This document shows, in pieces, positions 7,690 to 16,929 of a DNA stretch of 64,000 bases. The notes beneath the pieces were generated by a model. The model ran no database searches, had not been told where the DNA came from, and saw nothing but the letters and a program-made list of their open reading frames with translations. The stretch covers positions 244,881 to 308,880 of the forward strand of contig NZ_SJPM01000004.1 in assembly GCF_007859915.1 (NCBI RefSeq), written 5' to 3'. The DNA comes from Neorhodopirellula pilleata. Its GTDB lineage: Bacteria; Planctomycetota; Planctomycetia; Pirellulales; Pirellulaceae. Made by a program: the position numbers and the translations under genes. Within the stretch, counting starts at the first letter, position 1, and each line of letters begins with the position of its first letter.

Positions 7690-9833
7690 TGGCCCAAAGT
7701 ATCCACTTGGAAATTTCCCGCGAATTGAACGTCCCGGTCCATCAAGTCACCGCCGTCATCGAATTGCTCGAAGCGGGAAACACGATCCCGTTCATCGCAC
7801 GCTATCGCAAGGAAGCCACCGGAGGACTCGACGAAGTCGTTTTGCGAGCGATCGAAGACGCTCTCGAGAAAGCCAACGCACTCGCCGCCCGCAAAACCAC
7901 CGTGCTGAAGTCGATCGACTCTCAAGGTTTGTTGACGTTGGAATTGCGTAAACAGATCGACGCGTGCCCCGACATGCGAACGCTCGAAGCGATCTACTTG
8001 CCCTACAAACCCAAACGACGCACCCGCGCGACGATCGCCCGCGAACGTGGTTTGCAACCATTGGCTGATTTGTTATTGCAACAATCCAAACTCGGCAAAT
8101 CCAAATCCGAAACGCTGAAAGCGTTCATCGACGACGCGAAAGAAGTGCCTGATGCGGAAACCGCTTTGCAAGGCGCGATGGACATCATCGCCGAGCAATG
8201 GAGTGAGGACGTTGAGGTACGAGAATGGATGGTCGAGAAGGGCATGAAGTTCGGTCAGGTCACCTCGCAAGTCAAACGTGGCAAGAAAGACGAAGCGGAG
8301 AAGTTTGAACAATACCTTGATCGCCAAGAGTCCGCCGGACGCATCCCCGGTCACCGCTTGTTGGCGATGATGCGAGGCGAAGCCGAAGGCGTCTTGAAGA
8401 TCGGTCTGCAGATGGAAGACGACCGCGCGGTCTCGCACATCAAGTCGACGTTCATTCGAAACCCGTCGTTCGAGTTCCATCGCGAACTCAGCCAAGCGGC
8501 CGAAGATTGCTTTGAACGTTTGTTGCAACCGGCGACCCAATCGACCGTCTTGCAAATCTTGAAAGAGAAAGCCGATGAAGAAGCCATCGACGTGTTCGGC
8601 AAAAACCTGCACGAACTCTTGATGGCGGCGCCAGCCGGACCTCGCGTGACGATCGGCATCGACCCCGGTTTCCGAACCGGATGCAAAGTCGCCGTCGTCG
8701 ACGGGACCGGCAAGTTTCTGACCAATGCGACGATCTATCCGACGCCACCCAAAAGCGACACGGCGGGTGCGGCCAAAACATTGTTAGCCCTGATTGAAAA
8801 ACACCGCGTCGAGCTGATCGCCATCGGCAATGGAACCGCGTCGCGAGAAACTGACGCGTTCGTCGGTGATCTGATCCGTGAACATCAACTCGGCGTGACG
8901 AAGGTCATGGTCAGCGAATCGGGAGCGTCGATTTATTCGGCGAGCGAACTTGCGGGAAAGGAGTTTCCGGATTTGGACATTACCGTTCGCGGCGCGATCA
9001 GCATCGCGCGGCGGTTGCAAGACCCGCTCGCCGAACTGGTCAAGACCGATCCGAAGTCGATCGGCGTCGGGCAGTACCAACATGATGTGAACCAAACCAG
9101 CCTACGCAAATGTTTGGACCGCACGGTCGAATCATGCGTCAATCGTGTCGGTGTGGACTTGAACATGGCGAGCGTTCCGTTACTCGCGCGGGTCGCCGGG
9201 ATCGGCCCGAAATTGGCCGAGAGCATCGTGACCTACCGCGACGAACACGGACGCTTCGGCAGTCGCAAGGAACTCACCAAGGTGCCCAAACTCGGCAAGA
9301 AGGCGTTCGAACAGGCGGCCGGCTTTCTACGCATTCGCGATGGCAAGGAACCGCTGGATAACTCCGCCGTTCATCCCGAAAGTTATCCCGTCGTCGGTCG
9401 CATGGCCAAGGAACTCGGAGCCAATGTCGCGACGTTAGTCGGCAACCCGACGCTGAGTTCGAAGTTGAAACCGGAAAAGTTCGTCGACGATCAATTCGGG
9501 ATCCCGACGATCCGCGACATCATCGCCGAGTTAGGCAAACCCGGCCGCGATCCACGCAGCGAATTCAAAGTCGCCAAGTTCGATGATCGCGTCAACAGCA
9601 TGGAAGACTTGAAACCCAACATGATCCTCGAAGGTGTGATCACCAACGTCACCCATTTCGGCGCATTCATCGATTTGGGCGTCCATCAAGACGGATTGAT
9701 TCATATCTCCCAGTTGGCCGACACGTTCGTCAGCGACCCCAGTGAAATTGTCTCAGTCGGCGACGTGGTGAAAGTCAAGGTGCTCGAAATCGACCTGCCG
9801 CGAAAACGAATCTCGGTGACGAGGAAGTTTTAA
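7689..9833 (+). CDS. tex: Tex-family RNA-binding transcription accessory protein
   Basis: Cytoplasmic nucleic-acid-binding protein of the Tex/Spt6 family, 714 residues from the ATG at 7689, which is close to family length. The order is a helical Tex N-terminal domain from residue 1 (ISRELNVPVHQV, then FIARYRKEATGG), a YqgF-like RNase-H fold starting about 319 (VTIGIDPGFRTGCKVAVVDG), helix-hairpin-helix repeats about 491-560 (VAGIGPKLAESIV), and a C-terminal S1 domain about 637-713 (GVITNVTHFGAFIDLGVHQD). The frame is open further upstream to 7494, but that part overlaps the M41 gene in another frame and has no Tex similarity. Confidence 0.97.
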   Translation: MAQSIHLEISRELNVPVHQVTAVIELLEAGNTIPFIARYRKEATGGLDEVVLRAIEDALEKANALAARKTTVLKSIDSQGLLTLELRKQIDACPDMRTLEAIYLPYKPKRRTRATIARERGLQPLADLLLQQSKLGKSKSETLKAFIDDAKEVPDAETALQGAMDIIAEQWSEDVEVREWMVEKGMKFGQVTSQVKRGKKDEAEKFEQYLDRQESAGRIPGHRLLAMMRGEAEGVLKIGLQMEDDRAVSHIKSTFIRNPSFEFHRELSQAAEDCFERLLQPATQSTVLQILKEKADEEAIDVFGKNLHELLMAAPAGPRVTIGIDPGFRTGCKVAVVDGTGKFLTNATIYPTPPKSDTAGAAKTLLALIEKHRVELIAIGNGTASRETDAFVGDLIREHQLGVTKVMVSESGASIYSASELAGKEFPDLDITVRGAISIARRLQDPLAELVKTDPKSIGVGQYQHDVNQTSLRKCLDRTVESCVNRVGVDLNMASVPLLARVAGIGPKLAESIVTYRDEHGRFGSRKELTKVPKLGKKAFEQAAGFLRIRDGKEPLDNSAVHPESYPVVGRMAKELGANVATLVGNPTLSSKLKPEKFVDDQFGIPTIRDIIAELGKPGRDPRSEFKVAKFDDRVNSMEDLKPNMILEGVITNVTHFGAFIDLGVHQDGLIHISQLADTFVSDPSEIVSVGDVVKVKVLEIDLPRKRISVTRKF

Positions 9834-9849
9834 GACTTCATGTCATCTT

Positions 9850-10218
9850 GTTCCCAGGCTCCGGCCTGGGAACACCCTGCTCGGAGGCTCCCGCCTCCCG
9901 TGAGTGATCCGGGCAGGCGGGAGCCTGCGGGCAGTGCATTCCCAGGCGCGAGCCCTCTTTATACCCCACAAGTCCTCATGTATTGCTCCCCTGCCAGCTC
10001 GTCTGGCAGGAAGCCGAGGTTGGCAAGCTAGACACAAGCCGAAGTTTTCCCAACCTTCCGAGTTGAACTTGTGCTCGCCGCTTGAAGCGGCGAGCACAAG
10101 TTCAACTCGGAAGGTTGGGAGGGCGTCGGTGTCTAGCTTGCAAACCTTGTTCACCCACGAGACGAGCTCGTGGGGGTCAAGAAGATGTGTAGGCTAAAGA
10201 GGGCTCCGGCCTGGGAAC
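9850..10218. repeat. Nested cluster of palindromes filling the tex-amidohydrolase gap
   Basis: The gap holds several palindromes arranged concentrically. A perfect 36-bp inverted repeat with a one-base centre (10048-10083 and 10085-10120) is flanked by GCAAGCTAGACAC (10023-10035) and its complement (10129-10141). Further out are 9938-9961 and its near-complement 10195-10218, containing CCCAGG/CCTGGG cores. Separate hairpins are GTTCCCAGGC/GCCTGGGAAC (9850-9873), a CTGCCAG/CTGGCAG hairpin at about 9988-10010, and CCCACGAG/CTCGTGGG near 10154-10174. Nothing protein-coding is convincing here. Both neighbours are on the plus strand, so a transcript would form a very long hairpin. Confidence 0.85.
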
Positions 10219-10317
10219 GAGGATCGTGCCAAATACCCCGATACCGCATTCCCTCAACGTCGCTTTCGATTATCGTGGGGCCTTTGGCCGAATCCTCCTC
10301 GCCCCCGACCGCTCGTC

Positions 10318-13300
10318 ATGCTTCGCTGTGTTTTTCCATTGAGCTTGTTGTGGCTCGTTCTTTTCAATGCGGCGGTCGCCCAATCAACGGTTCCGGTGGT
10401 AGGGCTGCGGAGTAATCCCGTTCGAACGGTGGTGTTGCAGAACGCCACGGTCGTCACCCAACCGGGTGAGACACTAACGGCGGCCTCGATCGTCATCGAA
10501 AACGAACAGATCATCGCCGTCGGCCCCGAGATCGAAATCCCGCCGGGGGCCGAGGTCATCGACTGCACCGCGAAGACCATCTACCCGGGCCTGATCGATG
10601 GTTTTCGTGAACTGTCCGTGGATTGGCCCGAACAAGAAGGCAGTTATTGGAACGCCAACGTGACACCACGTCGGCATGCGGGAGCTGCGATCGCTGAAGC
10701 GCAAAAGGCGGCGGGAGACTACCGCAAACAAGGCATCACGCTGCAAGTGCTCGCCCCTAGTGATCGAATCATCCAAGGGCAAAGTGTCGTGATGTTGTGT
10801 CGTGATTCCACGGACGGCTCGACGCGGTTCGCTGATACGCCTTGGCAACATCTTCAGCTGACCGTTCCACGCAATCGCACGTCGGGTGAAAGCTATCCGA
10901 ACTCGCCGATGGGTGCGGTCGCGCTGTTGCGTCAATCGTTTTACGACGCGATTTGGTATCGCGATGCTTGGCGGGCCTATCAAGCCAACCCTCGATTAAC
11001 GCGGCCCGAAACGAATTTGGACTTGGAAACCTTGGCCGAATCCCTCGAACAACAAACATGGGTCATCGATGCTCCCAATGAACGAATGGGGATTCGCGGA
11101 TGTGATTTGGCCGACGAGTTTTCGTTCGACGTGATCTTGCGTGGGTCAGGATACGAGTACCAAGCGATCGAGGAACTCGCCTCTCGCAACCGTCCCGTCC
11201 TGTTGCCGATCGATTTCCCGAAACCACCGAGCGTCAACAACGACGCGAGTGCCCGCGAGGTTGATTTGCGGACGATGATGCATTGGCACTTCGCACCTCA
11301 GAACCCACGAATCGTGAACGACGCGGGGATCGAGTTTTGTTTCACCAGCGAAGGGCTCGACCAAGTCGGCTCGTTCTTGAAGAACGTTCGCCGCGCAGTC
11401 GCCGAAGGCCTGCCCGCCGACGTCGCGCTGGCCGCCTTGACGACACGACCGGCACGATGGTTGGGGGTCGACGAACAACTCGGTAGTCTCCGTCCCGGAC
11501 ACCTCGCCAATCTACTGATCACCGACGGTGACCTGTTTGCCAAGGACACCAAGATCCTCGAAACCTGGGTCGCGGGAAGTCGCTACGAGCATTCACCTGA
11601 TTTAAACGCGGAACCGGATCCACTCGTGGGTCAATGGGACATGGACGTGACCCTCGACGGACAGAAGACAACGTTCGAACTGAACATCCGCGATGCCAAG
11701 CAAACCGTCAGCATGGAATTGACGCGGCCGGAGCCGAAGCCCAAAGGCAAGAAGAAAACAAGCAAGCAAGACGAACCGAAACCCAAACCGATCGCGTTGC
11801 GCAACGTCGTTCGTCATCGCGATCAACTCACCGGCTTGGTCTCGCTGGCGGATCTCACCAAGCTTGCCGATACACCACTTGCCGATACACAGGCTGCCGA
11901 TACAAAGCTCGTCAAACGAGAGTTCGCTGAAGGCATCGGTTCGCTCGAGCTAACATCCGTTGCGACCGCCGAAGCAACCTCCTCCGATGTTCAAGTCAGC
12001 GGCAAACTGGTATCGCCCGATGGTAAAACCGTCCCGGTGAAGTTGACGCGTCGCAAAACATCGACTCCCTCCGAAACCACGGATGAACCGGAGAAAGAAA
12101 CCAAGTCGGACGAATCCGACGACGCCAACAAGCCGAATCGAGAAATCGAGCCCCAACAAACCGACGCGATCGTCATCAACCATCCGCTCGGCGGATTTGG
12201 TTTCGTCGATCGTCCTGAGCAACCCGAGACGGTCTTGTTCCGCGGGGCGACGGTTTGGACGTGCGATCAAGGGCAACCGAGTCAACTCGACGTGTTGGTT
12301 CGATCGGGAAAGATTGCCGACATCGGAACCGGATTGAAGCCACCACCGGGATGTCAGATCGTCGATGTGAAGGGCAAACATCTGACGCCCGGCATGATCG
12401 ATTGTCATTCGCACATGGCCACCGATGGCGGGATCAACGAATCGGGGCAAGCGGTCACGGCGGAAGTTCGCATTGTTGATTTCTTGGACAATACCGACAT
12501 CACCATTTACCGCCAACTCGCCGGCGGCGTCACGACCGCGAACATGCTGCACGGTTCGGCCAATCCGATCGGCGGTCAAAACCAAGTCATCAAGTTGCGT
12601 TGGGGCGGCCGCATGTCGGAGTTGCGTTTTCACGATGCACCGGCGGGCATCAAGTTCGCCTTGGGCGAGAACGTCAAACGCAGTTCATCGCGATATCCCA
12701 ACACGCGGATGGGCGTCGAACAACTCCTCCGCGACCAATTCCTCGCCGCCCGGGAATACCTCGCCGCGCACCGACGTTACGCCGAGGGGGATCGCTCGAT
12801 GCTACCGCCGCGACGTGACTTGCAACTCGAAGCGATCGCCGAGATTCAAAATCACGAGCGTTGGATTCACTGTCATAGCTATCGGCAAGACGAGATCATC
12901 GCGACGCTTGACGTGCTCGACGAATTTGGCATCCGCATCGGATCGTTGCAACATATTTTGGAAGGATACAAGGTCGCCGATCGGATGGCCCGACACGGGG
13001 CGATGGCTTCCTCGTTCGCCGATTGGTGGGCGTATAAGTTCGAGGTCTTCGATGCGATCCCCTACAACGGAGTCTTGATGCACAACGCCGGCATCGTCGT
13101 CTCATACAACAGCGACGATCCCGAACTCGGTCGGCACCTCAACACCGAAGCGGCCAAAGCGGTCAAGTACGGCGGCGTCGATCCGGTCGAAGCGTTGAAG
13201 TTCGTCACGCTCAATCCAGCCAAACAGCTCCGCATCGACGACCGGGTCGGTTCGATCGAAGTCGGCAAGGATGCGGACGTGGTCGTTTGGAGCGGCCCGC

Positions 13301-13548
13301 CGCTGTCGACAACATCTCGTTGCGAGCAAACCTGGATCGACGGGCGACGCTACTTTGACCTCGAAACCGACCGCCAGATGCGGCAACGCGACCAAGTAAC
13401 CCGCGCCCGATTGATTCAATTGATTCGCACCTCCGAGCTTCCGCCCGAGCTGTCCGGCAAATCCGATGGGAAGAATGCGAAAGAGCAGCAAGACGAAGCG
13501 GACCGTTGGCTGCGATTTGACGAATTCTGTACCGCCAAAGGACAATAA
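10318..13548 (+). CDS. Secreted double amidohydrolase-superfamily protein
   Basis: A signal peptide (MLRCVFPLSLLWLVLFNAAVAQS) is followed by two amidohydrolase-like halves. The first (about 40-425) has the composite sandwich (VVLQNATVVTQPGETL, then TIYPGLIDGFRE) but no HxH metal motif. A linker of about 430-630 is Lys/Pro/Glu-rich and contains a short 5-residue coding repeat (LADTP, LADTQ, AADTK). The second half (about 640-1050) keeps the metal motif CHSHMATDGG near residue 696 and NSDDPELGRHLNTEA near the end. Imidazolonepropionase/dipeptidase-like members hydrolyse cyclic amides or C-N bonds; the substrate is unknown. The next gene begins 6 bp after the stop, so they form one transcript. 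Confidence 0.85.
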   Translation: MLRCVFPLSLLWLVLFNAAVAQSTVPVVGLRSNPVRTVVLQNATVVTQPGETLTAASIVIENEQIIAVGPEIEIPPGAEVIDCTAKTIYPGLIDGFRELSVDWPEQEGSYWNANVTPRRHAGAAIAEAQKAAGDYRKQGITLQVLAPSDRIIQGQSVVMLCRDSTDGSTRFADTPWQHLQLTVPRNRTSGESYPNSPMGAVALLRQSFYDAIWYRDAWRAYQANPRLTRPETNLDLETLAESLEQQTWVIDAPNERMGIRGCDLADEFSFDVILRGSGYEYQAIEELASRNRPVLLPIDFPKPPSVNNDASAREVDLRTMMHWHFAPQNPRIVNDAGIEFCFTSEGLDQVGSFLKNVRRAVAEGLPADVALAALTTRPARWLGVDEQLGSLRPGHLANLLITDGDLFAKDTKILETWVAGSRYEHSPDLNAEPDPLVGQWDMDVTLDGQKTTFELNIRDAKQTVSMELTRPEPKPKGKKKTSKQDEPKPKPIALRNVVRHRDQLTGLVSLADLTKLADTPLADTQAADTKLVKREFAEGIGSLELTSVATAEATSSDVQVSGKLVSPDGKTVPVKLTRRKTSTPSETTDEPEKETKSDESDDANKPNREIEPQQTDAIVINHPLGGFGFVDRPEQPETVLFRGATVWTCDQGQPSQLDVLVRSGKIADIGTGLKPPPGCQIVDVKGKHLTPGMIDCHSHMATDGGINESGQAVTAEVRIVDFLDNTDITIYRQLAGGVTTANMLHGSANPIGGQNQVIKLRWGGRMSELRFHDAPAGIKFALGENVKRSSSRYPNTRMGVEQLLRDQFLAAREYLAAHRRYAEGDRSMLPPRRDLQLEAIAEIQNHERWIHCHSYRQDEIIATLDVLDEFGIRIGSLQHILEGYKVADRMARHGAMASSFADWWAYKFEVFDAIPYNGVLMHNAGIVVSYNSDDPELGRHLNTEAAKAVKYGGVDPVEALKFVTLNPAKQLRIDDRVGSIEVGKDADVVVWSGPPLSTTSRCEQTWIDGRRYFDLETDRQMRQRDQVTRARLIQLIRTSELPPELSGKSDGKNAKEQQDEADRWLRFDEFCTAKGQ

Positions 13549-13554
13549 ACGAAC

Positions 13555-14883
13555 ATGAATCCACTACTTCGAATCGCAGTCAGATTTTCGTTCGTTTGGA
13601 CGTCTGTTGCACTCATCAGCAACGCCTTGTCGGCACACGACCAAGTTCCCGGCGCACCGCAGCGCAAACCGATTTTGATCCACGGCGGGACGCTACACAT
13701 CGGCAACGGTGAGATCGTCGAGAAGGGCTCGATCTTGCTCGTCGATGGAAAGATCCAGGCCGTTGGTCGCCGAGTTGACGCCCCTGAAAAGGCGATCTCG
13801 ATCGACGCGACCGGACAACATGTCTATCCCGGACTGATCGAATCGATGACCGATTTAGGCTTGAGAGAAATCAGCGCCGTCGACGTCACCGTCGACAGCA
13901 CCGAGTGGGGGAATGAGAATCCCAACGTCCGCTCGTGGATCGCCGTGAATCCGGATAGCGAACTGATTCCGGTGGCACGGGCCGGTGGTGTGTTGTTAGC
14001 CCATGTCGCTCCCGGTGGTTCTTTCTTGCGGGGTCAATCGGCGCTCATCGCGCTCGACGGATGGACGATTCAAGACATGGCCGTTCGCGCCCCGGCGGGG
14101 ATGTGTGTCGACTGGGAAACGCTCACCCCGCGTGGTTCAGACGACGCCGATACCGTCAAGAAGCGAGAAGAGAGACTGCAACAACTCGACGATTGGCTCG
14201 ACCGAGCCGAGCGATACGGCATCGCACAAGAAGAAGCCGCAAACACGGAGTCGAGAGCCATCGCCACGGACGTGCGACTGGAGAGTCTCTTACCGGTGCT
14301 TTCGCGCGAGTTGCCTATCATCGCTCACGCCGATGCGTTGGCCGCGATCCGTTCGGCGGTCGCGTACACTCAAGCGAGAGGATTGCGTTTGGTGATCTAT
14401 GGAGGGCATGACGCGGGCGACTGTGCCGAGTTGCTCAAACGATACCGGATCCCCGTGATCATCGCGGGCACTTATCGTTTACCGCGACAACGCGACGATG
14501 ATTACGATGCCCCCTACACATTGCCCGCGCGACTTGAATCGGCCGGCGTCAAGTTCGCGATCGCCGGGGAACAACCGGGCTATCCCGGCGGTGCCTCCAA
14601 CGCCCGCAATCTTCCCTATCACGCCGGCTGCGCCGTCGCGTACGGGCTCGATCGCGAAGCGGCCGTGAAAGCGATTACGCTATCACCTGCGGAAATTCTA
14701 GGAGTCGACGATCGGCTAGGCAGTCTCGAAACGGGCAAGGACGCCACGCTGATCATCGTCGACGGCGACGTGTTGGAATCACCCAGCAACGTCCAACAGG
14801 CGTTCATCGAAGGCCGCACGGTGGACTTGGGCAATCGCCATCGCACCCTGTTCGAGAAGTATCGCCGCAAGTATTCACGGTAG
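13555..14883 (+). CDS. Amidohydrolase-like protein lacking the first metal motif
   Basis: Starts 6 bp after the previous gene. A signal peptide (about 1-24) precedes an amidohydrolase-type N-terminal beta strand set (ILIHGGTLHIGNGEIVEKGS) and the usual C-terminal closing region (LGVDDRLGSLETGKDATLII). At the position where HxH should follow PGLI the sequence reads ESMTDLG, so the binuclear metal site is not complete; AHADALAAI and GGHDAGDC further on could be remnants of other ligands. With 442 residues it matches one half of its neighbour. It may be a catalytically impaired partner or binding subunit of that enzyme. Confidence 0.8.
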   Translation: MNPLLRIAVRFSFVWTSVALISNALSAHDQVPGAPQRKPILIHGGTLHIGNGEIVEKGSILLVDGKIQAVGRRVDAPEKAISIDATGQHVYPGLIESMTDLGLREISAVDVTVDSTEWGNENPNVRSWIAVNPDSELIPVARAGGVLLAHVAPGGSFLRGQSALIALDGWTIQDMAVRAPAGMCVDWETLTPRGSDDADTVKKREERLQQLDDWLDRAERYGIAQEEAANTESRAIATDVRLESLLPVLSRELPIIAHADALAAIRSAVAYTQARGLRLVIYGGHDAGDCAELLKRYRIPVIIAGTYRLPRQRDDDYDAPYTLPARLESAGVKFAIAGEQPGYPGGASNARNLPYHAGCAVAYGLDREAAVKAITLSPAEILGVDDRLGSLETGKDATLIIVDGDVLESPSNVQQAFIEGRTVDLGNRHRTLFEKYRRKYSR

Positions 14884-14930
14884 ACAATCTGATCAAAGCT
14901 AATGAATCAAGAATCGCCGGATCAATGATG

Positions 14931-15596
14931 CTAAGCTTTTTCTCGTTCATCGTCTCGAGACTTTAGGTACGCTTCAATAGAATTAACCACGAGCTTGGTC
15001 AAATCATTCTCACTTCGTGAATTGTCGGCAAGTCGATTGGCCCACGTGCGACCTGGATGCAAAACATCCCATGGTGGACGTTGGCCGGCACGACGCCCCT
15101 TGCCGGGGTCATGATTTCCAAACCCGTCGATTGTTCGATTCCAGATCGGAGCGAAGCGGCTGATCAGAAGGGACTCGGCTAGCGGAATCCAAATATCATC
15201 AACAACAAGAAAGCGACAGCAAAAATCTTCCAAGTTCAAATTACTTGCTGCCTCGATTGATTTTGAATGTTCCCGCAAACGATTGAACAACACACGTCCA
15301 GGACTTGTGTCGGTTCCATAATCCCCTTTTCTTGCACCGGCTGGAACTGCTTTGCCGACGTAAATCGGCCAACAAAATCGTCCGTCGCGGTTTCGTTCGG
15401 CGATCGGCTCATACGGTTTGAATGAACGACCGATGTAGTAAATAGCATATAGACCGGCACCAATGAATGGATCATTGGGAGGAAGCGGTATCGGTTCACT
15501 CTGAAGAATCGCATCGGCAACACTGGTGCCAAGATTTCTCTTGTCAAGCGGATTGTATGGGACAATTTTGCTCAATCGCACGCCCTTTTCAAACAA
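14931..15596 (-). CDS. Eco29kI-type GIY-YIG restriction endonuclease
   Basis: Type II restriction enzyme of the GIY-YIG nuclease superfamily. GLYAIYYIG (about 48-56) and PIYVGK (77-82) form the signature. Tyr50, Tyr79, Arg106, His110, Glu141 and Asn153 fall in the same order, and almost the same spacing, as the catalytic residues I recall for R.Eco29kI (Tyr49, Tyr76, Arg104, His108, Glu142, Asn154). The C-terminal GNHDPGKGR and DVLHPGRTWA blocks are also of that family. Eco29kI, NgoMIII and MraI cut CCGCGG, so that site is the best guess. The gene overlaps the 3' end of the upstream methylase by 25 bp and is AT-richer than its surroundings (27 G/C of 60 in the line 14941-15000), suggesting transfer. 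Confidence 0.92.
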   Translation of the reverse strand: MFEKGVRLSKIVPYNPLDKRNLGTSVADAILQSEPIPLPPNDPFIGAGLYAIYYIGRSFKPYEPIAERNRDGRFCWPIYVGKAVPAGARKGDYGTDTSPGRVLFNRLREHSKSIEAASNLNLEDFCCRFLVVDDIWIPLAESLLISRFAPIWNRTIDGFGNHDPGKGRRAGQRPPWDVLHPGRTWANRLADNSRSENDLTKLVVNSIEAYLKSRDDEREKA

Positions 15597-16729
15597 GCAT
15601 GAACCGACTTCGCAACCGCGTTGGCAAGCCGGACAGGAACTGCATTACCAAGCTGCCGCATGGACTCGGTCCACGATCCTTCGAAGTAGTATTCGTCGGG
15701 AAACGTCTGCAACCGTGCACTTTCACGAATTGTCAGATAGCGAACGCTTCCATCGTTGAATAGGATCATGTTCTCGCCACCTGGGACTCCGTGGTCTCCA
15801 GCTTTGAGAGTCTTCCCAGCTTCATCGATCGGACTTCCGGTATGTCCTTTGTAGCTTCTTGCCCCCGGTTGTGTCTTATGGTTCGCGAACGTTTCGCGAT
15901 CAACACGCGGCTTAGGTAGGCCTGATATCCCATCACGAACGGTAAGCCATGGTGACTCCTCGATCGGAATTAGCATCGTTTCAAGGTTCTTGGCGATTCT
16001 GACCTGAGTGAATGTGGGTACCGGTCGGTTTTTCCTGGGGACCATGTGACGATGCCAGTAATCACCAGTTACCCACTGATCAAATACCAAGGCTTCATGG
16101 GAGTGTGTCGGCTCAGGAAAAGACCAATTCGCCTCGATGTCGGATCGAAATGCGACGATGAAAACGCGTTCTCGTCGCTGTGGTGCGCCATAGTCTGCCG
16201 CGTTGAGTTTGCGGAAAACGACTTTGTATTCTAGTCCCGACGATTTTTTGCTTGTCTTGTGTTGTTCAAGCCTCGAAAGATGCGAGATCCAATCTTCATC
16301 ATCTTTCTGAACAATCTCCGGGAATTCAATTTGATGAAGAACATAGGCAAAAAACTTTGAGAATGCTGATCGCAGCAATCCTTTCACATTCTCGATCATC
16401 ACCGCTCGCGGCTGCGTTTCCCGAATCGCTCGGATCACTTCGGGGAACATATTACGATGATCTTGGTTGCCTTTGTGTTTACCTCCAATCGAAAATGGCT
16501 GGCACGGCGGCCCTCCAGTTAACAGATCGATTCCGGCAAATGGTTTGAAGTCGAAATTGCGAACATCACACTCATGTAGTGGCCAATCGATGATCTTGCG
16601 TTGGTTGTTCTCTCGAATTGTTTCACATGCATTGCGATTCCATTCAAGTACACAATCGTGTTCGAAACCCGCGTCATGGGCACCAAGAGCAAGCCCCCCG
16701 GCACCCGCGAACAGTTCAACAGCTTTCAT
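15572..16729 (-). CDS. DNA (cytosine-5) methyltransferase of the R-M pair
   Basis: C5-cytosine methylase that should protect the site cut by the adjacent nuclease. Motif I is VELFAGAGGLALG at the N-terminus, motif IV GGPPCQPFS has the catalytic Cys near residue 76, motif VI MIENVKGLL has Glu near 113, motif VIII is RRERVFIVAFR, and motif X LGNAVPVRLANAVAKS closes the protein. The start is placed at ATG 16729 rather than the upstream ATG 16756, because a GGAGG Shine-Dalgarno lies between them, ten bases before 16729. The length of 385 residues is standard. The methylase gene comes first in the operon, which fits a need for protection before the nuclease is made. Confidence 0.95.
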   Translation of the reverse strand: MKAVELFAGAGGLALGAHDAGFEHDCVLEWNRNACETIRENNQRKIIDWPLHECDVRNFDFKPFAGIDLLTGGPPCQPFSIGGKHKGNQDHRNMFPEVIRAIRETQPRAVMIENVKGLLRSAFSKFFAYVLHQIEFPEIVQKDDEDWISHLSRLEQHKTSKKSSGLEYKVVFRKLNAADYGAPQRRERVFIVAFRSDIEANWSFPEPTHSHEALVFDQWVTGDYWHRHMVPRKNRPVPTFTQVRIAKNLETMLIPIEESPWLTVRDGISGLPKPRVDRETFANHKTQPGARSYKGHTGSPIDEAGKTLKAGDHGVPGGENMILFNDGSVRYLTIRESARLQTFPDEYYFEGSWTESMRQLGNAVPVRLANAVAKSVHACLKRACD

Positions 16730-16787
16730 CTCTTTAATTCCTCCTGATCGGTCCATTCATTCTTTCTTTAAACCCACTCCGTCTCTT

Positions 16788-16851
16788 ACTCACTTACTTT
16801 CGCTTAAAATATGCTTCGGCACCCGTGTGCGGCATGGGCTAAAAAGTGAGT
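16788..16851. promoter_or_regulatory. AT-rich leader of the R-M operon with an 8-bp inverted repeat
   Basis: ACTCACTT (16788-16795) and AAGTGAGT (16844-16851) face each other upstream of the methylase start in a visibly AT-rich stretch. It could be an operator or part of a leader hairpin. No C-protein gene is present in the pair, so a controller-protein box is not supported. The rest of 16730-16929 shows nothing else I can name. Confidence 0.35.
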
Positions 16852-16929
16852 GTTTGATTTGCGATCGTACCACATTCGTCCACATTTCGGCAGATGCCTT
16901 GCACTAATAGGAACCATCAGGATTGCCCA

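Noticed and set aside
16788-16851. C-protein operator of the R-M system
   Set aside because: No controller gene exists in the cassette, and the dyad lacks the spaced GACT/AGTC boxes typical of C-protein sites.
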